DNA of 64,000 nucleotides from Lachnospiraceae bacterium A2 (GTDB lineage Bacteria; Bacillota; Clostridia; Lachnospirales; Lachnospiraceae), in the NCBI GenBank assembly GCA_000403315.2, contig KE159640.1, positions 299,675 through 363,674 of the forward strand, written 5' to 3'. Under the pieces are notes generated by a model. That model was not told where the DNA came from and made no database searches. It saw only the letters and a program-made list of their open reading frames with translations. Below, one piece after another: positions 10,201 to 18,649 of this stretch (its first letter is position 1; each line of letters starts with the position of its first letter). Position numbers and translations under genes: made by a program.

Positions 10201-11642
10201 TTTCCCTGAATGCCGGCCATCCTTCCGGGCAGGTTTCCGGAACGGCAGAGGAAGGCCTTGTGCTGAAATTATATTATGACAGGGATATTTATGAAGTTTC
10301 TTTTGATTTAAACGGAGGGTATGGCCCTGCGCCGGAAACCCAGAAAATCCGGTGGGGCGGCCTGCTCCAAAAAGTGCAGGACCCCACAAGGGCTGGTTAT
10401 CATTTTAAAGGATGGCATCTGGAAGAAAACGGATTGGACCATGGACTGTGGGATTTTGGGAATCCTGTAGAAAATAATACAGGAAGCCTGCATACGGCCC
10501 TTTATGCTATGTGGGCGGATGAAACTGCGCCCGTGCTGGGGGAAGCTTCATACAGTACTGGGCATAAAAATTTCCTGGACTGGGTATTGCAGCAGGACAG
10601 CATTATTATTAATGTACCAGTAACAGAAGAAGGCAGCGGCTTGGCAAAGGCAGACTATGTCCTTGTGTCGGAGGATGAAACAGAAAAAGAAGGTTCTGCC
10701 CAGATTGAGGAAACCCATGGGCAGGAAGGAAATACCATGGTATATGGGAGCGGCGGTTCTGTAATCCGGGTCTTGCAGGGGGCGGTAAAAACCGGGCCTT
10801 ATGCAGCAATTATAACGGTGGATGAGGAGTTTAAAGGGAAAATTTACCTGACTGCCACAGACAATGAGGGGAATAAATCTGCCAAAAAGATTATCACGTC
10901 TTTGGGCGGAGGGATTATTATTGAGGATAACGCACCGGAAATCAGTTTTTCCAATACAAAACAAAAGGCAGCCGGAAAAGATATTAAGGTAAACGTCCGT
11001 GTGGAGGATGCGAAGGACGGCAGCGTGTCAGGAGGGCTTGCAAAGGTATCTTACCAGTTGGATGAAAAAGATGAAACCGTCCTGCCGGAACAAGATTTCC
11101 AGAAAGAGATTGTAGAAACTTACAAGTTTATGGTAAAGGTTTCCGGTGCAGGGGAACATATCCTTTGGGTAAATGCCGTCGACCATGCAGGCAACAGCAA
11201 TGCACGGCAGGTCACGTTAAACATCAGTGCGGAAAAAAAGGATAAAATAGAAAAAGAAGACCCAGAGAGCCCAGAGGATACAGAAAACAATGGAACGCCG
11301 TTTGTGACTGAAATGCCCGGGGACAGCGGCAGGCCCGGCGGTTCCGGCGGGCCAGGCAAAAACGAGCCTAGGACGGGTGACAGCACCCATATCAAGGTAT
11401 ATGCTACCGCCGCCATGATTGCAGGGTTCAGCTATCTCCTCCTGTATTTTGAGGGGGAACACGGAATAACGGAAAGCCAAAAAGAAGAAATTGTGTACCA
11501 TCTGGTTTCTTGGGCAAAAAAAGGCGGCGCCATCCGGCGGATGCTGGGCTTAGCGGCAATCTTTTTCTTCCTGGCCTACTACCACAGCATTGGAAAGAGC
11601 GTCACTGTGGAGTGGAGGGAAGTGTATAAATGCCCGCGTTAA
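7260..11642 (+). CDS. Large sortase-anchored surface protein with beta-helix and InlB-type repeats
   Basis: A 1460-residue secreted protein. A signal-peptide-like hydrophobic stretch lies near residues 20-45, then an acidic low-complexity region. Residues of about 260-600 carry repeated GG.(F/Y)..N turns of a right-handed parallel beta-helix. InlB/Listeria-Bacteroides-type repeats follow (YTFEGWNTK, YLFQGWNTK, YHFKGWHL) with a MucBP-like piece (VEHYKQELEG), then Ig-like segments. The sorting motif EPRTGDS is near residue 1369 with a hydrophobic segment behind it. Unusually the chain continues about 65 residues with a second hydrophobic segment and a basic end. The ATG at 7260 is chosen over upstream in-frame codons because AGGAG lies at 7244-7248. 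The sortase gene follows directly. Adhesion is inferred. Confidence 0.8.
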   Translation: MKKKENNSGQPLRVKKHPFRQKFMAGLLCVCLMLVSLPAELYGSRVLAEGQKKMVLSFSPLPENVEQQTVGKGTDLGKLNLPETLEAVCTLLEGGADGTTEGSNKFSDISAAAGKDFTKRAGSEVTPGDSTGTAEEGSAESGADSAETESVREETLAVEPVSWESLPEYDSESEGVYVFRPTLPENYKLSGQAELPKITVKVEEAEKPEGSKRDDGVKKRTEKPDSAKKKIGQKNAAEEPLELLTSEETPQPAAAPACVEITEDMVWGDGELTNGTLTVNSGVTLTINGTVSVTGAVTIQGGGTIARGTESACFKMSSGQELNIYGVTLDGKSIEGVVNFLDMEQGNLLLDQGCVIQNVINSSDENLYLSPVYIGTDANGQFGDVTIQNCKGRIGGGARALGHLVVDGGTYQNNSASIYGGAIASDGYGTLKINGGEFYGNKGSSGGCIYSLSDLTINGGSFAGNTSEPSNDEQLSSPWGGCIYSFGKTTINGGSYQNNKAEEYGGAIAVDGNENLIVNGGSFINNTSKIGGAIYTRCSGILEVHGGYFEGNTCQEGAGGAIYHGLAVGGRFPLSGDVQFFGNGDPYMDSICVPATQDKLYIDGPLSYPLNIFVEYSKDGRVIVRGGDTYKIQKKDLKKIHVFDCNIMEKKWYVVLDEEKNEIYITENVTEPDSYNIFYDSNRGQGTAPEDGKDYQMGEDAIIQSGETLSLEGYTFEGWNTKRDGTGTPYQAGAAIKMSGDLTLYAIFKKNADNTAITADFYSGEAGKMQTVTAESGESPDTGIVVAPQLQELPGWTPVGWSASPDVFLGEIPAGSEITVTEDTAYYGIYQKDICLSYQMNGAENGPEQETQVCSANVHQEITYEYPIFTVAFAPERTGYLFQGWNTKEDGSGQIYPAGSSQQLGSSMVLYAIWQKSSGGGPEEQPEQIPEEVTEPVQYTVEHYKQELEGDSYTKEDGDTETLLGAKGAVVEAKAKEYAGFSLNAGHPSGQVSGTAEEGLVLKLYYDRDIYEVSFDLNGGYGPAPETQKIRWGGLLQKVQDPTRAGYHFKGWHLEENGLDHGLWDFGNPVENNTGSLHTALYAMWADETAPVLGEASYSTGHKNFLDWVLQQDSIIINVPVTEEGSGLAKADYVLVSEDETEKEGSAQIEETHGQEGNTMVYGSGGSVIRVLQGAVKTGPYAAIITVDEEFKGKIYLTATDNEGNKSAKKIITSLGGGIIIEDNAPEISFSNTKQKAAGKDIKVNVRVEDAKDGSVSGGLAKVSYQLDEKDETVLPEQDFQKEIVETYKFMVKVSGAGEHILWVNAVDHAGNSNARQVTLNISAEKKDKIEKEDPESPEDTENNGTPFVTEMPGDSGRPGGSGGPGKNEPRTGDSTHIKVYATAAMIAGFSYLLLYFEGEHGITESQKEEIVYHLVSWAKKGGAIRRMLGLAAIFFFLAYYHSIGKSVTVEWREVYKCPR

Positions 11643-11773
11643 GATGGTTTGGACGCTTCTCCGCAAGCTTGCGGCGCTTATCTGGAAGTGCGGCATTTGC
11701 CTGCTTTTAAGGTAAGAGAACCTGCGGCTTGCGGCGGAATGGTCCATGAAATATGGCAGAATGGAGCGAAACC

Positions 11774-12571
11774 ATGCATGGAAAGCAAAAAAAGTTTCGG
11801 GTAATAAGAAAACTGCTTCTTCTGGTTATGGTAGTATGCCTGGTTCCGGTGGGACAGGCATACTATTTGTCTTATAAGCATCAGAAACAGCAGGAACATC
11901 TAAAAAATCTTTTAAAAGAAGGAACAGCACAGAAGGAAGGATCAGGGAGCCGGAATGAAGAAGGGCTGCAAGGCAAAAAAGGGATTGCCAGCCAGGATGT
12001 TTCACAGAGGTACAAAAATCTCCAAAAGGAAAATAAAGATTTTATTGGCTGGCTGGCGGTTGAAGGCACAGAAATTGATTACCCAGTCCTGCAGTGTGAG
12101 GATGATGAATTTTACCTTACCCATAATTTTTATAAAGAAAAAGACAAGTATGGATGCCTGTATGTGAAAAGCATGGCAGATGTCAATACGCCGGACGCTA
12201 ATTTTATTATTTACGGCCATAATATGCGGGATGGGGCTATGTTTGGGACATTGGATTCGTATGGGGAAGAAGCATTTTACCGGGAACATAAATGGATTTC
12301 TTTTGATACCTTGTATGAAGAAAGGGTATATGAAGTCCTGTCGGTATTCCAAATAGATATTCAGGACAGGAATGCATTTCCATATTACCAGTTCTATCAG
12401 GCAGAAGATGAATGTGAGTTTATGGAGTTTTACAGGAATGTAAAAAAGTTGTCGCTCTATGGTACTGGCGTAGAAGCAGAATTTGGGGATACGTTCCTGA
12501 CACTTTCTACCTGTTCTGGAATGGGGGAGAATATCAGGTTTGTGGTTGTGGCGAAGCGGGTAGTGGATTGA
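11774..12571 (+). CDS. srtB: Class B sortase
   Basis: Sortases cleave the sorting signal of secreted proteins and link them to peptidoglycan. This one has an N-terminal membrane anchor (LLLLVMVVCLVPVG), then the sortase core. The catalytic triad is visible as His149 in IIYGHNM, Cys247 in TLSTC and Arg255 in NIRFVVV. The spacing between His and Cys is long and helix-containing, as in class B enzymes. An in-frame ATG at 11753 is possible, but 11774 is seven bases behind GGAG. It lies about 130 bases downstream of the large surface protein, its likely substrate. Confidence 0.9.
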   Translation: MHGKQKKFRVIRKLLLLVMVVCLVPVGQAYYLSYKHQKQQEHLKNLLKEGTAQKEGSGSRNEEGLQGKKGIASQDVSQRYKNLQKENKDFIGWLAVEGTEIDYPVLQCEDDEFYLTHNFYKEKDKYGCLYVKSMADVNTPDANFIIYGHNMRDGAMFGTLDSYGEEAFYREHKWISFDTLYEERVYEVLSVFQIDIQDRNAFPYYQFYQAEDECEFMEFYRNVKKLSLYGTGVEAEFGDTFLTLSTCSGMGENIRFVVVAKRVVD

Positions 12572-12601
12572 AGTTTTTTGTAATTGTATAAAAATAATTT
12601 T

Positions 12602-13801
12602 TTACATCTCTTTAAAATATTTGTTATGACGTAAAATTAAGCTTAGTATGATAAATGCAGTTCCACAGACAGCAACCAATATATATGGATTGTTATTATC
12701 AATGTATATTGATCCAACAAGGATTATAATTGGGCTAACTGATAAACAAAAAGAAGATAAAGTACCTAGTACTTTTCCTTTCATATGGTCAGGGATTATT
12801 TGTTGCATTAGAATCCTGACGTTTATATTTACGCTTGTAACAGAAACCCCTAATAAAAAAAGTATTGCACAATAAACGGAAAACCATGGGATTTCACCTG
12901 TAAGAAGCATTGGCAGGGAAATTAAAAAAATAGAGGTAGCTTCTAACATCAGCGAAATTATGATTACAGAATATTTCTTTTTGGGCTGATATATTCCAAA
13001 GACAGCCGAGGATGCCAGCATACCAATGGAAGAAATAGTTTCTAAAATTCCATATTGGACTTCTGTCATTTTTAAATAATTTGTTATAATAACTGGAAAA
13101 GAAACAGTGGCTCCTAAGCTATAGAAGATATTTATAAATATTGCTGAACAGTATAATACAAAAATAATCTTTTCCTTTTTTATGTATGTAAAGCTTTCTG
13201 ATAATTCGTTCAAAAAACTATTTTTTGAACAAGATATTTCTTTTGATGTTGAAAAATCAAACATTAATTCAAGGATAGCTGATAATAAAAAACTTATTCC
13301 ATTGAATAAAATAAATACTTTGAAATCCGTGAAGGAAAAAAGCACAGCCCCTAATACTGGAGAAATTAATGTAACCATAGACGTGATGCCTTCGTTAATG
13401 GCGCATATTTGCTGCATCCCATTATGCCCAAATAGCGAATTTAAAGAAGCTGTCATAGTAACATCGAAAACAGTATTAATTGCATTTAGGAAAAAAGTCA
13501 ATAAGAATACTAGCCATAAGTTATTTCCAGTAACAGATAAAAAAACATAAGAAATAATTAAAAGCAAAGCTGAGATAAAATCACTTCCAACTATTACAAT
13601 TTTTCTATTCCATCTATCAGCTGCAATTCCTGCTACTGGGCCTAATAAAATACGAGGTATGGTTTCCAAGATTAATGTGATTGCAAAGTTCAAAGCAGAA
13701 CCAGTAGTATAGAGAACAAAAAGTGCAAATACAAAATTATAAATTTGTGTACCAAATACAGATGCAATTCTTCCTAGAATGAATATAATTTTATTTTTCA
13801 T
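12602..13801 (-). CDS. MFS transporter, macrolide-efflux (MefA-like) type
   Basis: A 399-residue polytopic membrane protein with about twelve hydrophobic segments and the MFS loop pattern AGIAADRWNRKIVIVGSD between segments 2 and 3. The N-terminus (ILGRIASVFGTQIYNFVFALFVLYTTGSALNF) resembles the MefA/enterobactin-exporter-like group. It is the last gene of the AT-rich minus-strand cluster, three bases behind the TrmO-like gene. In that context export of, or immunity to, the cluster's peptide product is a reasonable inference. A drug efflux role cannot be excluded. Confidence 0.8.
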   Translation of the reverse strand: MKNKIIFILGRIASVFGTQIYNFVFALFVLYTTGSALNFAITLILETIPRILLGPVAGIAADRWNRKIVIVGSDFISALLLIISYVFLSVTGNNLWLVFLLTFFLNAINTVFDVTMTASLNSLFGHNGMQQICAINEGITSMVTLISPVLGAVLFSFTDFKVFILFNGISFLLSAILELMFDFSTSKEISCSKNSFLNELSESFTYIKKEKIIFVLYCSAIFINIFYSLGATVSFPVIITNYLKMTEVQYGILETISSIGMLASSAVFGIYQPKKKYSVIIISLMLEATSIFLISLPMLLTGEIPWFSVYCAILFLLGVSVTSVNINVRILMQQIIPDHMKGKVLGTLSSFCLSVSPIIILVGSIYIDNNNPYILVAVCGTAFIILSLILRHNKYFKEM

Positions 13802-13804
13802 TTT

Positions 13805-14206
13805 TTATAATATAACCTCTTTATAATATATTGCCTTTTTTATATCAAGTACTATGGAACCGTTGATGGCTTCTAATCCTTTGACAGAAATGGTATCGTT
13901 TTTAATATCCATTACTTTACATAATGAAAGTGCTATAGGATTTGGCCTATGTGGAGAACGCATAGCAAATACGCCAGTTTCATATATATTGCCTTCTAGT
14001 TTATTTTTTAAAATATTTCTCGGAGCTTTATCAAACCACCAGAGTACATGTATAATATCATTAACATTCATACCAATTATTCCGTCTGTGTATATTTTTT
14101 TTATTTTAATATTACAAACATTTTTAGATATCCATCCATTATGTGGACAATCTTCAATCTTTTTATATGGGCTATAAATTATCCCTATTGGATAAATATT
14201 CAACAT
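13805..14206 (-). CDS. TrmO/TsaA-like protein (UPF0066)
   Basis: This 133-residue protein matches the TsaA/TrmO family, SAM-dependent enzymes that N6-methylate t6A37 in some tRNAs. The diagnostic TGVFAMRSPHRPNPI is present, preceded by HVLWWFDKAP and followed by GLEAINGSIVLDIK. The ATG at 14206 is preferred because AAAGGAG sits just upstream; it overlaps the preceding radical SAM stop codon by seven bases, so the two genes are probably translationally coupled. Its place inside a peptide-modification cluster is unusual. It may act on tRNA, or it may have been recruited to modify the peptide; the sequence does not decide. Confidence 0.8.
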   Translation of the reverse strand: MLNIYPIGIIYSPYKKIEDCPHNGWISKNVCNIKIKKIYTDGIIGMNVNDIIHVLWWFDKAPRNILKNKLEGNIYETGVFAMRSPHRPNPIALSLCKVMDIKNDTISVKGLEAINGSIVLDIKKAIYYKEVIL

Positions 14207-15522
14207 AACATCTCCTTTACTTTTATGTAATAATCTTCCCACGTGTGTTTGAAATAGTTTTCATTTACTATCCAATCCCACATCATATGGGAATTTAGAT
14301 CACAACCATATAAATTTCCTGAATAAGAAATCGCATAAACCCTACATCCGCCACCGCATAACTTTACATATTTACAAGTTTTACATTGTAAGTCTGAAAT
14401 AGAAATATCATCATAAATTTCTGAATTTAATTGATTTAAGTTTTTAATATCAACTGTATAATTTTCATTAATCTCTGGCAATATAGGACATCTGCTTATT
14501 TTTCCATTTGCTTTTAAAGTTTTTTGAAATTGTTCTTCTTTGCATGGGTGTTCATTTAATTGATATTCTTCTAGATAGCTGCTATCATTTAGTAATGAAC
14601 GTGTAATAACATTTCCTAAAATAAAATTATAGGTTACACTATCTTGATTTTGTTTAAACCAATTTAAAAATTTAATATAAATCTTTTTTATATTTACCCA
14701 TTGAGAATCATAAAAACTTGATTTCTTTGTCGGAACTAATGGTTTTAAAATCCAGCTTTTTACATATTTTTGCGTTGATAAAAATTTTGCTATATTTAAT
14801 ATTTCTTCAGGTGATTGAGTTGAAATAACAGTAGTAACTATTACATTTATTTTTAATAAATTTAAATAATCCCAATATTTTTCATTAAAAAAATTTTTAT
14901 AGCCTGGACGAATTATTACTACATTTTTTATTCCTATAGTATCCAAACTTATTCTAAATATAACCTTTTTTAAGTTTAAATTGTTTTTTAGCCAATCACA
15001 CAGTTCCTTTGTTAAGAACATTCCGTTAGTTGAAATTGTTGATATATCAATGTTATTGGAGTATAAATTATTTATTAAATATTTAGCATTTTCTACATAA
15101 TGAGGTGAGAAAATTTCCCCTCCTGTTATTGATACACTTTTTATACCATAATCTTTAAAAAATTTAATAAAATTATTAATCTCCTTTTTACTCCAAGAAT
15201 ATTTATTTTTGCTTTGATGAAAACAATGTATGCAATGTGCAGAACATTCATTTGTAGGTTCTAAAATTAAATGATGTAAAAAAGGAAGTTGTTCGATATT
15301 AATTTTACATTGTTTATTAAGTTGTTTTATATAGTTAAAGTAATCATTTTTTATTATCTTTTTATCTATATTAAATTTTTTTGTGAGAAATTGGATTGAT
15401 TGTTCTGATAATCCGTAATTCAAATATGTTAAAATAAATTCTTTTCCTGTCTGATTTATTTTAAATATACAGTTTGTTCTAGTATTTAATACTAAATTTT
15501 CACTTATAAATTTTATACTCAT
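14200..15522 (-). CDS. PqqD-like/radical SAM/SPASM peptide maturase (second of pair)
   Basis: A 440-residue radical SAM enzyme. The N-terminal ~85 residues form a PqqD-like (RiPP recognition) winged helix: a short beta region, then FILTYLNYGLSEQSIQFL and an Asn/Lys-rich helix. The CxxxCxxC cluster motif is CSAHCIHC, and GGEIFSP follows as the GGE motif. A C-terminal SPASM domain (CP...CKTCKYVKLCGGGCR) should bind auxiliary iron-sulfur clusters. Such enzymes install thioether, C-C or similar bonds in ribosomal peptides. The ATG at 15522 follows AGGTGA; the GTG two codons earlier is less likely. It lies about eleven bases behind the first maturase. Confidence 0.88.
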   Translation of the reverse strand: MSIKFISENLVLNTRTNCIFKINQTGKEFILTYLNYGLSEQSIQFLTKKFNIDKKIIKNDYFNYIKQLNKQCKINIEQLPFLHHLILEPTNECSAHCIHCFHQSKNKYSWSKKEINNFIKFFKDYGIKSVSITGGEIFSPHYVENAKYLINNLYSNNIDISTISTNGMFLTKELCDWLKNNLNLKKVIFRISLDTIGIKNVVIIRPGYKNFFNEKYWDYLNLLKINVIVTTVISTQSPEEILNIAKFLSTQKYVKSWILKPLVPTKKSSFYDSQWVNIKKIYIKFLNWFKQNQDSVTYNFILGNVITRSLLNDSSYLEEYQLNEHPCKEEQFQKTLKANGKISRCPILPEINENYTVDIKNLNQLNSEIYDDISISDLQCKTCKYVKLCGGGCRVYAISYSGNLYGCDLNSHMMWDWIVNENYFKHTWEDYYIKVKEMLC

Positions 15523-15533
15523 AATCACGTCAC

Positions 15534-16661
15534 CTAATAATTTTTAATTTTGTTGAGGTGACATCCACCTCTACATTCTTTATATCCTAAACAATGCTTA
15601 CATTCATCTAAATTATTATATATATTTAAGATATGTGGTTTTAATTTTGTTAAATAAATTTTTTTTAACCCTTCTTCTATCGTTCCAGCATATATATCAG
15701 AATGAGGACAGTTGCGTATTTTGCCGTTATATGAGATGGATATCCAAAGAATTCCAGCTCCACAATTTCCATCTATATATTTATTTTGATTTAAATCATC
15801 TAAAGAAAGTTTAGATGTGTTTAAACATAATTTTTGGGAGCATACTACCCTTATGTCAATATTATATTTTTTGTATAATTCTTCCATCAATTGGGGAAGT
15901 TGCTTAATGTTATATTGATATTTTGAATCGTAAGTTGATCCTGTTGATACATAAGGCATAAAATTCCAATGTTTAACTCCTATTGTTGTAAGTATATTTC
16001 CCATTTCTATTATTTCTTTAATAGTTGAAGAAGCAGATAAAATAGTTTCTACACTTACTTGTATATTATTTTTAATCAGGTTTTCTATTGTCCGTATTGT
16101 TTTATTATAACTGTTATAAATATTAGTGTATAATTCATGTTGATTTTGTAATCCATGTAAAGAGATTAGTACTGTGGATATTTTGTTATTTTTGAGAAAG
16201 GAAATCATATTTTCATCTAAGAGTGTACCATTTGTAAATAAAGAAATATTCATTCCCATTTCTGAAGCATACTCTATAAAATTATTAAATTTTGGATGTA
16301 GTGTAGGTTCTCCTCCACTAATCTTTAAAGACGTACATCCATTTTCTAACGATTCATTTATGATATTTTTAAATTTATCATAGCTTAAATCAAGCGTATT
16401 GGGATATTCGTCTGAATGTTTCCAAGTATTATAGCAAAATTTACAGTTCCAATTACATCTTCTAGTTATTTCAACTTCTATTGATAAAGGAAAATTTATT
16501 TTTTCTAAATCAATTTCTGATGGTAGTCCTTCACGTTGAAAAGTAAAATTATTTAAACAATCTTTTAATAAAAAATCAATGAAATCATCAAAGTCTTTTT
16601 TTATTTTTTCTTTTTTTATACCATAGTAATAAGCTATATTATTTAAGGTTTTATTATAATC
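15534..16661 (-). pseudogene. PqqD-like/radical SAM/SPASM peptide maturase (first of pair), 3' part, split by IS
   Basis: This part holds the radical SAM core (CNWNCKFC, then ISGGEPTLHP) and a short SPASM tail (CPHS...CKHCLGYKECRGGC). The N-terminal PqqD-like domain is cut by the insertion at 16662-18128, and its first 57 codons lie at 18129-18301. Joining the two parts with one TTATAATC copy gives one frame of 430 codons (YNKKDYNKTLNN across the joint), the same size as the neighbouring maturase. An ATG inside the element at 16733 reads in frame into this part, so a 399-residue enzyme without its recognition domain could still be made. Confidence 0.88.
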
Positions 16662-18128
16662 CACCACTTTACAACTTTTCCATAAAAAAAATGTCATACA
16701 GGACTTTCTGATGTATAATAAGTTTGCAAACAAAAAAATACGAAAGAAAGTGATCCTGTACGACAGACTTATTATACAACGAAAAAACTATAATTGGTAG
16801 ACTTTATCATTATTTTTACATTTATTTTGAGGCTTGTTCCATTCCTACAGCCGAGACATTGGTCCTGCTCCTGCTGTCCATACTGACACTGGAGTCAGCG
16901 GATTCCATCCGTTTCCTTTACAGACATTTCCTGTCAAAGCTAACAGATAAATCCCTGAATGCCTTTTACTATGCCTGCTCCTATGCCAAAGTGGATTATT
17001 CCAGGTTTATGAATGCAACAGCATCTATGGCATTGAAACTAATCCCGAAATCCTTAGAGACGCAGCCCGTTTTTTTATGCATGGATGATACCATTGTTCC
17101 CAAATATGGAAAGAAATTTGAGGATGTCTCAAAACTCTTTGACCATTCCGCGCACAACGGCAGCGGCTACCTGAATGGGCACTGCTTTGTAAGTGTCATG
17201 CTCTGTGTGCCAATGTGGGATAAAGGCAAGATTGTTTACCAGGCGTTTCCGCTTTCCTACCGTATGTGGCAGAAAGAAGAGTCAAAATTAAAGCTGGCTG
17301 CTTCCATGGTACGCCAGGCCATGCCTGAATTACAGGAAAAGGCGAATGTCATTATCCTATGCGACAGCTGGTATACAAAAGGGGATCTGGTTTCTGTCGT
17401 GGATGAATACCCAAACCTTGGCCTAATCGGAAATGCAAGGTATGACTCTGTCCTTTATGACCTTGCCCCGCAGCCGACCGGAAAAAGGGGCAGGCCTGCA
17501 AAACATGGGAAACGTCTTTCGGCGGAAAAAGATTTTACACTTTCGGATGAAAAAATAGGCGGTTATTATATTGGGATGCGCCGTGTCCTTACAAATATTT
17601 TCGGCACAAGGGAAGTTTTTGCCTATGTGACAGCCACAGAGAAGGAAGGCGGTTCCAGGCGCCTGTTCTTCAGTACGGTTTTCCCCACACAGCTGCAGAT
17701 TTTTTGTGCATGGCAGGAAAAGACCCCCCTGAACCAGACGGGGAGTGCATGGATGGATTACATCCCCTTGTTCCTGTACTCATTCAGATGGAAGATAGAA
17801 GTCAGCTATTACGAACAGAAAACCTTCTGGTCACTATGCAGCTATATGGTGCGCAGCCGGAAAGGGATTGAAATGCTGGTTAATCTGATCAACATAGCTT
17901 ATTGTGCGATGAAACTGCTGCCATATCAGGATGAAGCATTTTCAAAGTACCGTAGGGAAAGCGCACAGGATTTCAGGTTTGTGCTCAGCGAGCGGATCAG
18001 GCAGGAGGTATTTTTTGCCACTTTCGTGAAAAAGAGCGAAAGTATAATAAAATCATCTGCCCTTATGAGAGCCTTAAAATACCTTGTTCAGCAAAAGGAG
18101 CGCTATTTATAATAGTTGTAAAGTGGTG
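16662..18128. mobile_element. IS4-like insertion sequence A with 8-bp target duplication
   Basis: The element is 1467 bp. Its ends are the inverted repeats CACCACTTTACAAC (16662-16675) and GTTGTAAAGTGGTG (18115-18128). It is flanked by direct copies of TTATAATC at 16654-16661 and 18129-18136, an 8-bp target duplication. One transposase ORF fills most of the interior. The base composition of the coding part is richer in GC than the gene it interrupts. Exact ends and an intact transposase suggest a recent insertion. Confidence 0.92.
16859..18112 (+). CDS. IS4-like DDE transposase (element A)
   Basis: A transposase of at least 417 residues. DDE residues are suggested by MDDTIVPK (first Asp), LCDSWYTK (second Asp) and the C-terminal SFRWKIEVSYYEQK, which fits the R-x3-E-x6-K part of the IS4 YREK signature. 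The start is uncertain: the first usual start codon is TTG at 16859, but the same frame stays open about 100 bases upstream with plausible protein sequence (GRLYHYFYIYFEACSIPTAE), so translation may begin earlier at a rarer codon. Not assigned to an IS4 subgroup. Confidence 0.85.
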   Translation: MVLLLLSILTLESADSIRFLYRHFLSKLTDKSLNAFYYACSYAKVDYSRFMNATASMALKLIPKSLETQPVFLCMDDTIVPKYGKKFEDVSKLFDHSAHNGSGYLNGHCFVSVMLCVPMWDKGKIVYQAFPLSYRMWQKEESKLKLAASMVRQAMPELQEKANVIILCDSWYTKGDLVSVVDEYPNLGLIGNARYDSVLYDLAPQPTGKRGRPAKHGKRLSAEKDFTLSDEKIGGYYIGMRRVLTNIFGTREVFAYVTATEKEGGSRRLFFSTVFPTQLQIFCAWQEKTPLNQTGSAWMDYIPLFLYSFRWKIEVSYYEQKTFWSLCSYMVRSRKGIEMLVNLINIAYCAMKLLPYQDEAFSKYRRESAQDFRFVLSERIRQEVFFATFVKKSESIIKSSALMRALKYLVQQKERYL

Positions 18129-18301
18129 TTATAATCTTTTTTATTATAAATTTCCTCTATAAATTTAATAGAAGTTGCGTTTTTTAATATAACATTTCGA
18201 TTACCAATTTTAGCAAATAATATGTGCAAATCACTTCGATAAGTATATTTGGATAATACATTGAAAATTTTATTATTATCATTTGTGTCAACGTTATTCA
18301 T
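18129..18301 (-). pseudogene. PqqD-like N-terminus of first radical SAM maturase, 5' part
   Basis: This is the severed 5' end of the maturase at 15534-16661. It starts at ATG 18301, with AAAAGGAG about twelve bases upstream, and encodes a PqqD-like start: LSKYTYRSDLHILFAKIGNR, then KNATSIKFIEEIYNKKDY. In the disrupted allele translation would run a few codons into element A and stop near 18107. Removing the element restores the frame exactly. Confidence 0.85.
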
Positions 18302-18426
18302 TGTTTTTAAATTCTCCTTTTGTGCATAGAACTGCCGCACCAAATAATAATACAAGAATTGTCAACTTTTTTAATATTACTCTTGTATGTTTTTTGATGT
18401 GACAGCTCTATTTTTTAGTAATTCCA

Positions 18427-18540
18427 TTAAAAACTACACTGTTTTAAAGTTCTTACTTGAACTTCGTCAGCTTCTGGTTTTTCATAGATATGTTGTTCCT
18501 CTGCCAGAGCATTAGACTGATTTTTTTCAAGTTTTTCCAT
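18427..18540 (-). CDS. Candidate RiPP precursor peptide (37 aa)
   Basis: A small ORF with a strong ribosome binding site (TAGGAGGTGAAATT before ATG 18540), first in the minus-strand cluster and directly upstream of the split maturase. The 37-residue peptide has an acidic, Glu/Gln-rich N-terminal part typical of leader peptides (EKLEKNQSNALAEEQ, then EKPEADEV) and a short basic C-terminus QVRTLKQCSF with a single Cys three residues from the end. That tail is the likely core. Precursor identity is inferred from size, position and charge pattern. I do not recognise a named family. No other small ORF in the cluster is as good a candidate. Confidence 0.65.
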   Translation of the reverse strand: MEKLEKNQSNALAEEQHIYEKPEADEVQVRTLKQCSF

Positions 18541-18649
18541 AATTTCACCTCCTAGTATAATAATGGTGTAGTCAATCAAGACTACTTGTTTAATAAGTTT
18601 CTTTAAATCAGATAACAGAAGAAGGTGTTCTTCCTTCATCAGATGTTAT

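Noticed and set aside
16654..18136. Element A as an integron or phage attachment event
   Set aside because: The inverted repeats, 8-bp direct repeat and DDE transposase explain it fully as an IS4-like insertion.
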